DNA of 24,946 nucleotides from an uncultured Clostridia bacterium (GTDB taxonomy: Bacteria > Bacillota > Clostridia > Christensenellales > Aristaeellaceae). The position numbers and the translations under genes were made by a program. The notes under the pieces were generated by a model. The model saw only the letters and a list, made by a program, of their open reading frames with translations, made no database searches and was not told the origin of the DNA. Positions 1-6,766 of this stretch are shown here, in pieces. Position 1 is the stretch's first letter. The number at the start of each line of letters is the position of its first letter. Location: positions 1 through 24,946 of the forward strand of contig CAKTUU010000033.1 in NCBI GenBank assembly GCA_934621505.1. The letters are read 5' to 3'.

Positions 1-692
1 CGCCGGAAAAGATCGTGCTGCACCACATTTCCCTGTACGCCAAGCCAGGGCAGAAGATTGCCTTTGTAGGCGCCACCGGCGCGGGCAAAACCACCATTAC
101 CAACCTGATCAACCGCTTTTACGATATTGCGGACGGCAAGATTCGCTATGACGGCATCAACATGAATAAAATCAAAAAGGACGATCTGCGCCACTCTCTG
201 GGCATGGTTTTGCAGGATGTAAACCTGTTTACCGGCACGGTGATGGAGAACCTGCGATACGGCAACCTGAACGCTTCCGATGAGGAATGCGTGGCCGCCG
301 CCAAGCTGGTAAACGCTGACAGCTTCATTCGCATGCTGCCCCAGGGGTACGATACCGTTCTGACCGGCGATGGCAGCGGCCTGAGCCAGGGCCAGCGTCA
401 GCTGATTTCCATTGCCCGGGCGGCTGTGGCGGATCCCCCGGTGATGATTCTGGACGAGGCTACCTCCTCCATCGATACCCGCACCGAGGCCATAGTGCAA
501 AAGGGCATGGACGCGCTGATGAAGGGCCGTACCGTGTTTGTGATTGCCCACCGCCTGTCCACCGTGCGCAACGCGGACGCGATTATGGTACTGGACCACG
601 GCCAGATTATCGAACGGGGCGACCATCAATCCCTGATCGCCCAAAAGGGCACCTATTACCGCCTGTATACGGGTGCGTTTGAACTGGAGTAA
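1..692 (+). CDS. ABC exporter, C-terminal ATPase domain (5' end outside window)
   Basis: This is the nucleotide-binding half of a fused ABC-type multidrug or lipid exporter (MsbA/MdlB-like). The reading frame is open from base 3, so the membrane domain lies upstream of the window. About 229 residues are visible. In order they hold Walker A GATGAGKTT, the Q-loop (MVLQDVNLF), the signature LSQGQRQ, Walker B VMILDEATSSID and the switch histidine in IAHRLSTVRNAD. The D-loop and the H-loop 'AHRLST' are typical of exporters rather than importers. The protein ends with the usual short tail after 'YYRLYTGAFELE'. It would hydrolyse ATP at the inner face of the membrane, as a homodimer or with a partner encoded upstream. 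A strong hairpin terminator follows 15 bases after the stop. The substrate cannot be read from this domain. Confidence 0.93.
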   Translation, partial: PEKIVLHHISLYAKPGQKIAFVGATGAGKTTITNLINRFYDIADGKIRYDGINMNKIKKDDLRHSLGMVLQDVNLFTGTVMENLRYGNLNASDEECVAAAKLVNADSFIRMLPQGYDTVLTGDGSGLSQGQRQLISIARAAVADPPVMILDEATSSIDTRTEAIVQKGMDALMKGRTVFVIAHRLSTVRNADAIMVLDHGQIIERGDHQSLIAQKGTYYRLYTGAFELE

Positions 693-706
693 AAAGCTTT
701 CAAAGG

Positions 707-742
707 AAAAGGCTTGCCGAGATCAACCGGCAAGCCTTTTTT
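707..742. terminator. Bidirectional intrinsic terminator between convergent genes
   Basis: Stem GGCTTGCCG (711-719) pairs with CGGCAAGCC (728-736) over an 8-base loop. Four A precede it and six T follow, so it can end the ABC gene on the plus strand and, with a shorter U-tract, the Nudix gene on the minus strand. Confidence 0.9.
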
Positions 743-745
743 CGA

Positions 746-1204
746 TTACTTTTTCAGCAGCTTCCGTACCGCGTCAAGAGCCGGAAGCTGGGTGGTAAAA
801 AGATTGTCTGGCAGCCGGTTCGGGGAAAAGAAGGCCAACTCGGTCACTTCCTCCGGCTGCGGGCGCAGCTGGCCGTGATACTTGCGGCACAGATAAACAA
901 TATCGACAATGCTGACCTGGTCGCCGTTGGGGTAGGTATAGCGCAGCTCCGGCCCGGAAAAAACGTCCAGTAATTCCAGCTGATCCGCAATCAGGCCGGT
1001 TTCCTCCCGCAGTTCCCGGGCGGCGGCGTCCTCTACCCGCTCATATAGTTCTACGGCTCCGCCTGCATAGCCCCACATGCCGTTATCCTTGCGCCGCTGC
1101 AACAGCAACCGGTTTTGGCCGTCCAGCACAATGACCGACGCGCCGCACTGCATCAGAGGAATAGGACCCACCCGCTTACGCATGTCCATGATATATTCGC
1201 CCAT
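746..1204 (-). CDS. Nudix hydrolase
   Basis: A 152-residue Nudix family pyrophosphohydrolase. The Nudix box runs from G49 to L71 and matches G-x5-E-x7-REU-x-EE-x-GU: G49, E55, R63-E64-L65, E67-E68, G70. These acidic residues bind the catalytic metal. The opening 'MRKRVGPIPLMQCGASVIVL' is typical of small cytosolic Nudix enzymes acting on nucleotide diphosphate derivatives, but the substrate cannot be told. The frame stays open to 1255, but that extension reads through the terminator hairpin of the upstream mutase gene. I therefore start at the ATG at 1204, with GGAAGG 11 bases upstream. The gene converges on the ABC gene and lies 63 bases downstream of the mutase. No convincing promoter of its own is visible, so it may depend on read-through. 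Confidence 0.85.
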   Translation of the reverse strand: MGEYIMDMRKRVGPIPLMQCGASVIVLDGQNRLLLQRRKDNGMWGYAGGAVELYERVEDAAARELREETGLIADQLELLDVFSGPELRYTYPNGDQVSIVDIVYLCRKYHGQLRPQPEEVTELAFFSPNRLPDNLFTTQLPALDAVRKLLKK

Positions 1205-1231
1205 AAAGAAGCCTGCCTTCCGGATAAGAAT

Positions 1232-1256
1232 TTTGGCCGCGCAATGCGCGGCCAAA
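1232..1256 (-). terminator. Hairpin after the phosphohexomutase gene
   Basis: A perfect 11-bp stem, TTTGGCCGCGC and GCGCGGCCAAA, with a 3-base loop lies 12 bases past the mutase stop. On the minus strand it is followed by ATTCTTATC, a poor U-tract, so it is probably a leaky terminator or an mRNA 3' end stabiliser. Some transcription may continue into the Nudix gene. Confidence 0.6.
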
Positions 1257-1267
1257 TAAGAAGCCCA

Positions 1268-2767
1268 TTACAAAGCAGCCTTCAGGGGCGAAAGATCAAT
1301 GCCTTTCTGATCCCGCAAGGCTTCGTACAGCTTTGCCAGCACCGCTTTAACGCCTCCGGGCACGTCGCTTTCCGCATTCAGGGGCATTACCGGGTCGTGT
1401 ACGCTCAGCCGCAGCAGGAACCATGCGCTGTTCAGCTCGCCGCCCTCGTCAAAGGAGATGCGCACGCCCTCCCGGTTATCAGGGGCAATGTGCCAGTCCT
1501 CCCGGCCGCTGGCATAGTCCAGCACATGCTCGATGGCGTTGCGGGCGCAGGCGGCAAAGTCGTCGCAGGTGACGGGAAGGCGAATTTCCATGCTTTCCAC
1601 AGGTTCACGCAGGCCGTCCAGCAGATGGCTCAGGGTTTCTCCCTGCTGCTTCATCTGCATGGCCTTAATCAGCAGCACCGTTACCAGGTACATGCCGTCG
1701 TCCAGAAAGTGGTTGTCCCGCAGGGCCGCGTGGCCGCTGGTTTCAATGGCCAGGGGGCAGTTGATGCCCGCGGCGTTCAGGCGCTGGGCCTCGTCAATGA
1801 CATTGCGGTAGCCCCGCTTGTAGCGGTAATGCTCGCCGCCCCATTCCTTGATAAAATCGGACAGGCCGGAGGAGGTAACGGAGTCGGTTACAATGGTAGC
1901 GCCGGGCATATCCTCCAGCAAAATGGCGCTGATAACGGCAATCAGCCGGTTGCGGTTAATCTCCTTGCCGCTGTGGTCCACAATGGCGGCCCGGTCGCAG
2001 TCCGCGTCAAAAATCACGCCAAGATCTGCTCCCACACGTTTCACTGCTGCGGAGATAGAGGCCATGGCGTCCGGATTTTCCGGGTTGGGAATATGGTTGG
2101 GGAAATGGCCGTCCGGCTCCAGGAACTGGCTGCCCTCTATCCAGGCGCCCAGTTCCTCCAGCATATTGGCATAGAAGCCGCCAGCGCCGTTTCCGGCGTC
2201 CACCACCACATGCAGGCCCAGCAGCGGCTTTTGCACCTCCGGGTCAACGCCGTTGATAATCAGCTGTTTCAAGTGATTTTGATAGGTAGGCAGGAAAGGA
2301 ACCTGACGAATAGTGCCGGCAGCGTCGTCCGCAGGCTCCTGCTGTGCCAAAGCCAGCAAATCGTCCAGCTCATGGAAACCAATTCCGCCATCGTGCAGGA
2401 AAAATTTCAGTCCGTTCAGCTGCCAGGGGTGATGACTGGCAGTAACCATAATGGAAGCGTCCGGCTGAAAGCCCTCGGTCAAAATGGCCATATACATGGC
2501 GGGAGTGGTGCACATGCCATAATCATCCGCCGTAGCGCCTGTTCCGGCAATGCCGGAAGCGGCGGCGGCCAGCAGCTCGGGCCCGGACAGACGGCTGTCC
2601 CGTCCCAGGGCAATGCGCACATCCTTTACCTCTTTGCCGGTCTGCTTCGCCACATAGCGGGCAAAAGCGCCGCCCAGCTTGCGGGCCACATCTGCCGTCA
2701 ACACGGCGTTTTCTCCAATGGCTACCCCTCGTACATCAGAACCACTTTTCAGTTTACGGAAATCCAT
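1268..2767 (-). CDS. Phosphoglucomutase/phosphomannomutase (alpha-D-phosphohexomutase family)
   Basis: A 499-residue cytosolic enzyme that interconverts hexose 1- and 6-phosphates, feeding sugar nucleotide and cell-wall or polysaccharide synthesis. The four family regions are present: the phosphoserine loop TASHHP (109-114, Ser111; family norm TASHNP), the metal loop DADCDR (254-259; usually DGDGDR or a close variant), the sugar-binding ETSGHAA (342-348; usually E-x-SGH) and the C-terminal phosphate loop near NREGVRISF (431-439). Length and the start 'LKSGSDVRG' are typical of the bacterial PMM/PGM group. Glucose versus mannose preference cannot be decided. GGGGAGG sits 7 bases before the ATG. 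The gene follows the DUF2461 gene by 14 bases and is probably transcribed from the promoter at 3503-3531. The TASHHP and DADCDR variants deserve a check. Confidence 0.9.
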   Translation of the reverse strand: MDFRKLKSGSDVRGVAIGENAVLTADVARKLGGAFARYVAKQTGKEVKDVRIALGRDSRLSGPELLAAAASGIAGTGATADDYGMCTTPAMYMAILTEGFQPDASIMVTASHHPWQLNGLKFFLHDGGIGFHELDDLLALAQQEPADDAAGTIRQVPFLPTYQNHLKQLIINGVDPEVQKPLLGLHVVVDAGNGAGGFYANMLEELGAWIEGSQFLEPDGHFPNHIPNPENPDAMASISAAVKRVGADLGVIFDADCDRAAIVDHSGKEINRNRLIAVISAILLEDMPGATIVTDSVTSSGLSDFIKEWGGEHYRYKRGYRNVIDEAQRLNAAGINCPLAIETSGHAALRDNHFLDDGMYLVTVLLIKAMQMKQQGETLSHLLDGLREPVESMEIRLPVTCDDFAACARNAIEHVLDYASGREDWHIAPDNREGVRISFDEGGELNSAWFLLRLSVHDPVMPLNAESDVPGGVKAVLAKLYEALRDQKGIDLSPLKAAL

Positions 2768-2781
2768 AAAATCCTCCCCTA

Positions 2782-3477
2782 TTATTGATCCAACCTGGAC
2801 ATTCCCACGTCCGCCGCATTGCGCAGCAGGCGGTACATGGGTTTTAAGCGTAACAAATCCCGCGAAACGGCGTCCAGCAATTCCGGCGTATAGGCTACCT
2901 GCAAGGGAACGTTGATTCGCTTGATGTAGATTTCCTTGCAGGGATACAGCATGGCCAGATCCGCCGCCATTCCCGCTGGCGGTTTCAGCTTCACATAACG
3001 GTCGCCGTAGACCGGCAGGTTTTCATCCGGCAGACCGGATGACCGAAGGACCCGGCGGATAACGGCGGGCTTTTGCACCATCTGCTCCCGAAGCACGTCC
3101 ATAGCGGGCCGGTTTGGTCCCCAAAAGCCAAGGCCCCATTCCACGGTTTCGGGCGAAAGCTCAAACCAGTATACCACCGATGTTTCCCGGGCCTCGCCGC
3201 TGCGGCGGAACAGCGCCCACAGGTGATCCCGGTAAGGAGACTTATCCCGGGTATAACGGATATCCCGGTTGATGCGCGCCAGGCATTTGCCCGGGCGCAG
3301 CTCCATATCGCCGCTGATTTGGCTCAGGGCAGGGGACAGGGCCTCGATAAAGTCGAAAAAGGGTTTGCGGATATAGGTTTCATATTCCTGCCGGTGCGCG
3401 TGAAACCAGGGCACCTCGTTATGGAACCGTAAATCCAGAAAGAAACGAACCGTTTCCTCCGGAAAGCCTTGAAACAT
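2782..3477 (-). CDS. DUF2461 (TIGR02453-like) protein
   Basis: A 231-residue protein that I recognise as the DUF2461/TIGR02453 family from its opening 'FPEETVRFFLDLRFHNEVPWF' style region, with Asn-Asn-x-x-x-Trp replaced here by His-Asn-Glu-Val-Pro-Trp. The central 'RINRDIRYTRDKSPYRDH' and a C-terminal 'KEIYIKR' segment also fit. Family function is unknown. There is no signal peptide or membrane segment. The frame is open to 3531, but a promoter with TTGAAA-17 bp-TATAAT places the RNA start near 3495. The Shine-Dalgarno sequence GGATGAGG then sits 6 bases before the ATG at 3477, so I take that start rather than the ATG at 3489. It forms an operon with the downstream mutase (14-base gap). No functional link is known to me. 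Confidence 0.82.
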   Translation of the reverse strand: MFQGFPEETVRFFLDLRFHNEVPWFHAHRQEYETYIRKPFFDFIEALSPALSQISGDMELRPGKCLARINRDIRYTRDKSPYRDHLWALFRRSGEARETSVVYWFELSPETVEWGLGFWGPNRPAMDVLREQMVQKPAVIRRVLRSSGLPDENLPVYGDRYVKLKPPAGMAADLAMLYPCKEIYIKRINVPLQVAYTPELLDAVSRDLLRLKPMYRLLRNAADVGMSRLDQ

Positions 3478-3502
3478 ACCAAACCTCATCCTTTCCAAAA
3501 AT

Positions 3503-3531
3503 ATTATACCGAATTTCTCGTGGGATTTCAA
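3503..3531 (-). promoter_or_regulatory. Sigma-A promoter for DUF2461-mutase operon
   Basis: TTGAAA (3526-3531) and TATAAT (3503-3508) are separated by exactly 17 bases. The expected RNA start near 3495 leaves a leader of about 18 bases that contains the Shine-Dalgarno sequence. The promoter abuts the terminator of the upstream surface protein gene. Confidence 0.8.
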
Positions 3532-3537
3532 GGCTTG

Positions 3538-3571
3538 AAAAAAGCCCTTTCCGTCAGATGGCGGAAAGGGC
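3538..3571 (-). terminator. Intrinsic terminator of the surface protein gene
   Basis: Ten-base stem GCCCTTTCCG (3544-3553) and CGGAAAGGGC (3562-3571) with an 8-base loop. On the minus strand it is followed by six T. It lies 11 bases past the stop codon at 3582. Confidence 0.9.
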
Positions 3572-3581
3572 GAAAAGGTTT

Positions 3582-5678
3582 TTATCTGCGGCTGCGGCGG
3601 CTCCTGCCTTCCGGACGGCGGAAGGCGGCGTCCGGGTCAACCGGCGTTTCCTGCGGCGCATCCGCCGTTTGCTCCGGCAGATCGTCATACACGTCGCCGT
3701 CGTCATAGGAAGCGTTGTCATAAGCCTCGTCATATGAATCATCGTAGGAATCGTCATATGCGCCGTCGTAGGAGTCATCGTAGGAATCATCCGTCAGGTC
3801 GTTTTCGGGCAGATCCGCCGTATCATCCTGATAGCCGTCCGCTTCCTCCGGTTCGTCCCCCAAATCATCGTAGAAGCTGCCGTTCATGGCGGAGTATTGA
3901 GAATCCTGAGCGCTGTTTTTGGACGCTTTGCGGGCGTACTTCAAATGGGGCAGTTCAAAATCCTCGGCTTCTTCTTCAGGCATGGTAACGGTTTCCGGCT
4001 GCTCCTCCACCTCGGGCTCCTGTTCCTCAGCGGGTACGGCGTAGTCGCGGCGTTTGGCCCGCTCAAGCTGGTCAATCGCGGACTCGGACGCTTTGCGCTG
4101 GTCGGCGCGGCGCTTGCTGGCAACCAGCAGCAGCACGCCGCAGGCAATCAGCAGTACGCCCGCCACAATGGCGATGGGCATCAAAATGCTGTGAATGGCC
4201 TTGGCCGCCGGGGCAATGCTGGGGTCGGACAGGGGCGGAATGGTGGCCGCCGCAAAGGTAGGCTCGGCGGTGGGTACAGGAGGGGGAGTGGGCGTGGCCG
4301 GTGCCGGGGTAGGGACGGAGAACGCAATCTGGATGTCGTTGCTGTCAAAGGAGGATTCCACGTCCACCGAATCCTTGGCCGTGACGGTAAAGCGGTACTT
4401 GCCTGCCATGGAAACGGCGGTATCGCGGGACAGGCTGCGGCTTTCACCAGCGGGCAGGGTGTCGTAGGTATACAGCGTTACATCGCCGTAGCGGACGCTT
4501 ACGGCCTTGGCGTCAACGGTGCTGTCGTTGGTAACCTCGATGGTAAAGCGCACCCGGCCCGGCTGCTCAAACACCTCGGTACGGTCCGCCGTGGCGTTGA
4601 CCGTCAGGTGCAGCACCTGGGAGGGGTCTACCGCCGTTACGGATACCGTGTCGCTGGTCACGGTCATTTCCGTGCCAGTGGCGTCGGTGGCCGCTACCGT
4701 AAACTGGAAGTCCATCGTTTCGGGAATGGCGACTTCCTTTTCCAGGGTCAGGGTTTGGCCCGCCTTAACCGCCTGGTTGGTAAACACATCCCCCAGGGAG
4801 GCGTCTGTCACGCGAATGTCGCTGTAGTCCACGGTACCGGTGTTTTTCAGGGTCAGGGTCAGGGTAACGGTGCCGTTTTGGGTAACGCCCTTGGCGCTGG
4901 AGGCCAGCTTGGCCTCCAGCGATGCTTCACCGTATTTGATAACCTGCTTTTCCACTGTATAGGTCTGTTTTTTCTTTTGGGTTTCCGAGGTATAGGTGAT
5001 TTTGCCGCTGCTGGTCAGGTCCTTTTTGCCCATGGTAACGGGCAGCTTGATTTCGGCTACCTTGCCCGGGGCCAGCGCCTGATCGCCCTTGACGATTTCC
5101 AGCTTTTTTTTGCTGTAAATGTCCTTGTTTTCTTCCAGGGTAATGTTATACAGGTTCACTGTGCCGGTGTTGATGATATCATACCGCACCACAACGCTTT
5201 GGCCCTCTTTGGCCACGGAGGGGGTAATGGTACGCCTGACCTCGATGGCGGTTTCGGCGGTTTGCAGGCCGATGGCGGCGCGAATCTGCGCGCTTTGCTC
5301 CACGGCTTCGCCGCTGTCGGTATACAGGGTATATTTCAGAAAGTAAACCACCGAGCCGTTATCCAGGGTGCGCTGGTTCACGTCATAGGTACCGGTCCAG
5401 GTCTTGGTTTCGCCAGCTTTCAGCAAAGCCGCGCCGTTTTCGCCAAAATCGGATACAATTTTGGCGGCAGGGTCGTACAGCACCACCGGGTCCTGCAAAT
5501 CCGTATCACCGGAATTGGCAACCGTAATGGTTACGCTGATGGGACCGGGACCGGTCAGCTTGCTGGGGCTTACCTCAATGCTGGTTACAATCGGGTCGGC
5601 TTCCGCCACGGCAGTGCCCGCCAGCAGCAGTATCGCTGCCAGCGCCATGACCAGAACCAGAAGTTTGCGCTTTATCAT
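3582..5678 (-). CDS. Membrane-anchored surface protein with CARDB/Ig-like repeats and acidic Tyr-rich cytoplasmic tail
   Basis: A 698-residue protein. Residues 1-25 form a signal peptide (MIKRK, a hydrophobic core, cleavage after AVA). Residues about 32-454 hold four beta-rich Ig-like/CARDB-type repeats with the recurring pattern 'N-x-G-x-V/D' and 'L-x-x-G-x-x'. A Pro/Thr/Ala linker (about 455-475) leads to one membrane segment (about 496-521) stopped by KRRADQRK. The roughly 175-residue tail is predicted to face the cytoplasm. It is Glu-rich, carries a (D/E)-(D/G/E)-(S/A)-Y-D repeat at about 630-665 and ends in an Arg-rich stretch. It is probably an envelope or adhesion protein; CARDB repeats commonly mediate adhesion, but the ligand is unknown. 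I start at the ATG at 5678 because it begins the signal peptide. A GTG at 5720 is in frame but adds a basic segment. The gene is monocistronic, with its own promoter and terminator. Confidence 0.85.
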   Translation of the reverse strand: MIKRKLLVLVMALAAILLLAGTAVAEADPIVTSIEVSPSKLTGPGPISVTITVANSGDTDLQDPVVLYDPAAKIVSDFGENGAALLKAGETKTWTGTYDVNQRTLDNGSVVYFLKYTLYTDSGEAVEQSAQIRAAIGLQTAETAIEVRRTITPSVAKEGQSVVVRYDIINTGTVNLYNITLEENKDIYSKKKLEIVKGDQALAPGKVAEIKLPVTMGKKDLTSSGKITYTSETQKKKQTYTVEKQVIKYGEASLEAKLASSAKGVTQNGTVTLTLTLKNTGTVDYSDIRVTDASLGDVFTNQAVKAGQTLTLEKEVAIPETMDFQFTVAATDATGTEMTVTSDTVSVTAVDPSQVLHLTVNATADRTEVFEQPGRVRFTIEVTNDSTVDAKAVSVRYGDVTLYTYDTLPAGESRSLSRDTAVSMAGKYRFTVTAKDSVDVESSFDSNDIQIAFSVPTPAPATPTPPPVPTAEPTFAAATIPPLSDPSIAPAAKAIHSILMPIAIVAGVLLIACGVLLLVASKRRADQRKASESAIDQLERAKRRDYAVPAEEQEPEVEEQPETVTMPEEEAEDFELPHLKYARKASKNSAQDSQYSAMNGSFYDDLGDEPEEADGYQDDTADLPENDLTDDSYDDSYDGAYDDSYDDSYDEAYDNASYDDGDVYDDLPEQTADAPQETPVDPDAAFRRPEGRSRRSRR
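3684..3791 (-). repeat. Tandem short repeats encoding Asp/Tyr-rich tail
   Basis: Imperfect 12- to 15-base units encode DDSY, DGAY, DEAY and similar blocks, 36 residues in all. Units such as TCATCGTAGGA recur on the plus strand. Such a tract can expand or contract by slippage. Confidence 0.75.
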
Positions 5679-5686
5679 GTATGTTC

Positions 5687-5712
5687 GGGCGACCTTTTTC
5701 GCCCTTCCTCCC
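5687..5712 (-). promoter_or_regulatory. Hairpin between Shine-Dalgarno sequence and start codon of the surface protein
   Basis: GGGAGGAA (5705-5712, read on minus) is a strong ribosome site but lies 26 bases from the ATG at 5678. Between them GGGCG (5700-5704) and CGCCC (5687-5691) can pair over an 8-base loop. If folded, the effective spacing to the ATG becomes 8 bases. The fold is my reading, not computed. Confidence 0.45.
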
Positions 5713-5802
5713 TTCGGCACGCCGCGCGCGGCTATGGATAGGATTTCCTTTTTCAGGACGGGTTATTCCATATTTTGCTCGTATACACGAGTCATCAAGT
5801 GT

Positions 5803-5831
5803 ATTTTACCCGCAAAACCTATGCGTGTCAA
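5803..5831 (-). promoter_or_regulatory. Strong sigma-A promoter for the surface protein gene
   Basis: TTGACA (5826-5831), 17 bases, TAAAAT (5803-5808). The RNA would start near 5796, giving a leader of about 118 bases. Just downstream lies the inverted repeat CTCGT-ATAC-ACGAG (5778-5791), a candidate operator or 5' stem-loop. A perfect palindrome GCCGCGCGCGGC follows at 5721-5732. Confidence 0.78.
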
Positions 5832-5893
5832 GCCGCAGGCCATTTGATACAGGTATGGAGGAGCGCGAAAAGACCCCTGGAAGGGCCGTATGC

Positions 5894-6106
5894 CTACAGA
5901 AAGTTCTGGAAACTGTCCGCCGCCTGCTGCAGGCTTTGCCAGAAGCAGTAAACATGCCGGCCGTCCATGGCGGCGTGGTGGCAGGTGATGGAAAGAGGCA
6001 GCAGCCAGCGCCCGTCCTGCTTCAGCCAACGGCCCGCCTCCACCGGCTAAAAGACCTGTCCCCGGTCCCGGGAGCGCAAATCCACAGGGGTAAAGGACAA
6101 AACGCT
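5894..6106 (-). pseudogene. Decayed 3' end of a chloramphenicol acetyltransferase-like gene
   Basis: On the minus strand the translated text reads SVLSFTPVDL, then a TAG at 6047-6049, then 50 more codons to the stop at 5894. The second part contains LLPLSITCHHAAMDGRHV, which matches the catalytic HHxxxDG motif and flanks of type A chloramphenicol acetyltransferase. The first part matches the 'W-x-SFT-x-F' stretch that precedes it in that family. Only about 70 of the usual 210-220 codons remain, there is no start, and an in-frame stop interrupts the piece. The 5' end runs into the stop codon of the HTH-desulfoferrodoxin gene. It looks like a deletion remnant. It could not make an active trimeric enzyme, whose N-terminal part is missing. 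Confidence 0.7.
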
Positions 6107-6689
6107 ACACCCCCTGCTCAAACAGGCCGTGCCGGTTGCAGTACCATAGCAGCGTGCCATGGGCCAAAAAGGGCAGGCGTACCTCCAGCCCCCACTCCGG
6201 GTACAGCTTTTTGACCGTCAGGGTGTCGCCGTTTACAAAGGCCACAAAGGAAATGGTGTGCTTGCGGGTCATTTCGTGGGTGGATGTCACATACCATTCT
6301 CCATCGGAAACGGTTACGTTCAGCCGGTGAGCGTCGTCGGGCACGGCGGGCTTCAGAGCCGCCAGCTGGTGGCCGCAGCAGCTGATACCGGCTGTGTCGG
6401 TGGCAAACAGAATGTTTCCGCAATCAGGGCAGACATAGCAGCGCAGCTTCTTCAAATTGCCGTTGCTGCGGGCGTTCACATCCAAATCCCCCTTCAGCAG
6501 GGCGGCGGTATCCACCTTCAGCGCGGCGGACAGTGCTGGCAAAAGGGCGATGTCCGGCGCGCCGCAGCCACGCTCCCATTTGGAAACGGCCTTGTCGCTG
6601 ACGCCGATCTGGCCGGCCAGAGCCAACTGGGTCAGTCCCTGCTTTTGACGAAGAAGGCGAATCAGCTCGCCGGTTTTGACTTGATCCAT
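6105..6689 (-). CDS. XRE-family HTH regulator fused to a desulfoferrodoxin-like domain
   Basis: A 194-residue protein. Residues 6-61 are an HTH_3 domain ('LRQKQGLTQLALAGQIGVSD', KAVSKWERG). Residues about 84-110 resemble the desulforedoxin domain, with C87-x2-C90 and C104-C105 as in CxxC...CC. Residues about 118-190 resemble superoxide reductase. H121, H138 (HEM for HPM), H144 (KHTISF for HYIEWI), C184 and H187 (YCNRHGL for CNLHGLW) align with the five iron ligands of desulfoferrodoxin. Spacings are identical for H138-H144 (6) and C184-H187 (3), and 40 versus about 41 for H144-C184. By my alignment the catalytic Lys next to the first His is Ala120. I infer an iron-based redox or superoxide sensor rather than an efficient reductase. 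A full 13-base anti-16S Shine-Dalgarno sequence precedes the ATG. Confidence 0.85.
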   Translation of the reverse strand: MDQVKTGELIRLLRQKQGLTQLALAGQIGVSDKAVSKWERGCGAPDIALLPALSAALKVDTAALLKGDLDVNARSNGNLKKLRCYVCPDCGNILFATDTAGISCCGHQLAALKPAVPDDAHRLNVTVSDGEWYVTSTHEMTRKHTISFVAFVNGDTLTVKKLYPEWGLEVRLPFLAHGTLLWYCNRHGLFEQGV

Positions 6690-6692
6690 GTA

Positions 6693-6744
6693 GGATCACC
6701 TCCTTAACGAGATTGATTGTATAAGAAAACGGCGCGCCGCACAA
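6693..6744 (-). promoter_or_regulatory. Promoter, palindromic operator candidate and exceptional RBS of the HTH-desulfoferrodoxin gene
   Basis: TTGTGC (6739-6744), 17 bases, TACAAT (6716-6721) is a moderate promoter. Its spacer contains the perfect 10-base palindrome CGGCGCGCCG (6730-6739), well placed for autorepression. AAGGAGGTGATCC (6693-6705) is complementary to the whole 3' end of 16S rRNA and lies 3 bases before the ATG, with 9 bases from GGAGG. Confidence 0.45.
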
Positions 6745-6766
6745 TGAACGCACCGTAGAGAAAATG

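Noticed and set aside
1115..2788. Plus-strand open frame (557 codons) opposite the phosphohexomutase
   Set aside because: Mirror of a gene with clear catalytic motifs; no ribosome site or similarity.
3700..3800. Regularly spaced repeats that might suggest a CRISPR array
   Set aside because: The repeats are 12-15 bases, in frame and coding, without constant repeats and unique spacers.
3897..5741. Plus-strand open frame (614 codons) opposite the surface protein
   Set aside because: Gly/His/Arg-rich mirror of a repeat-bearing gene; no start signal and no known domain.
5763..6029. Minus-strand 88-codon frame and plus-strand 177-codon frame near 5681-6214
   Set aside because: Neither resembles a protein. 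The region is explained by the chloramphenicol acetyltransferase remnant and the promoter of the surface protein.
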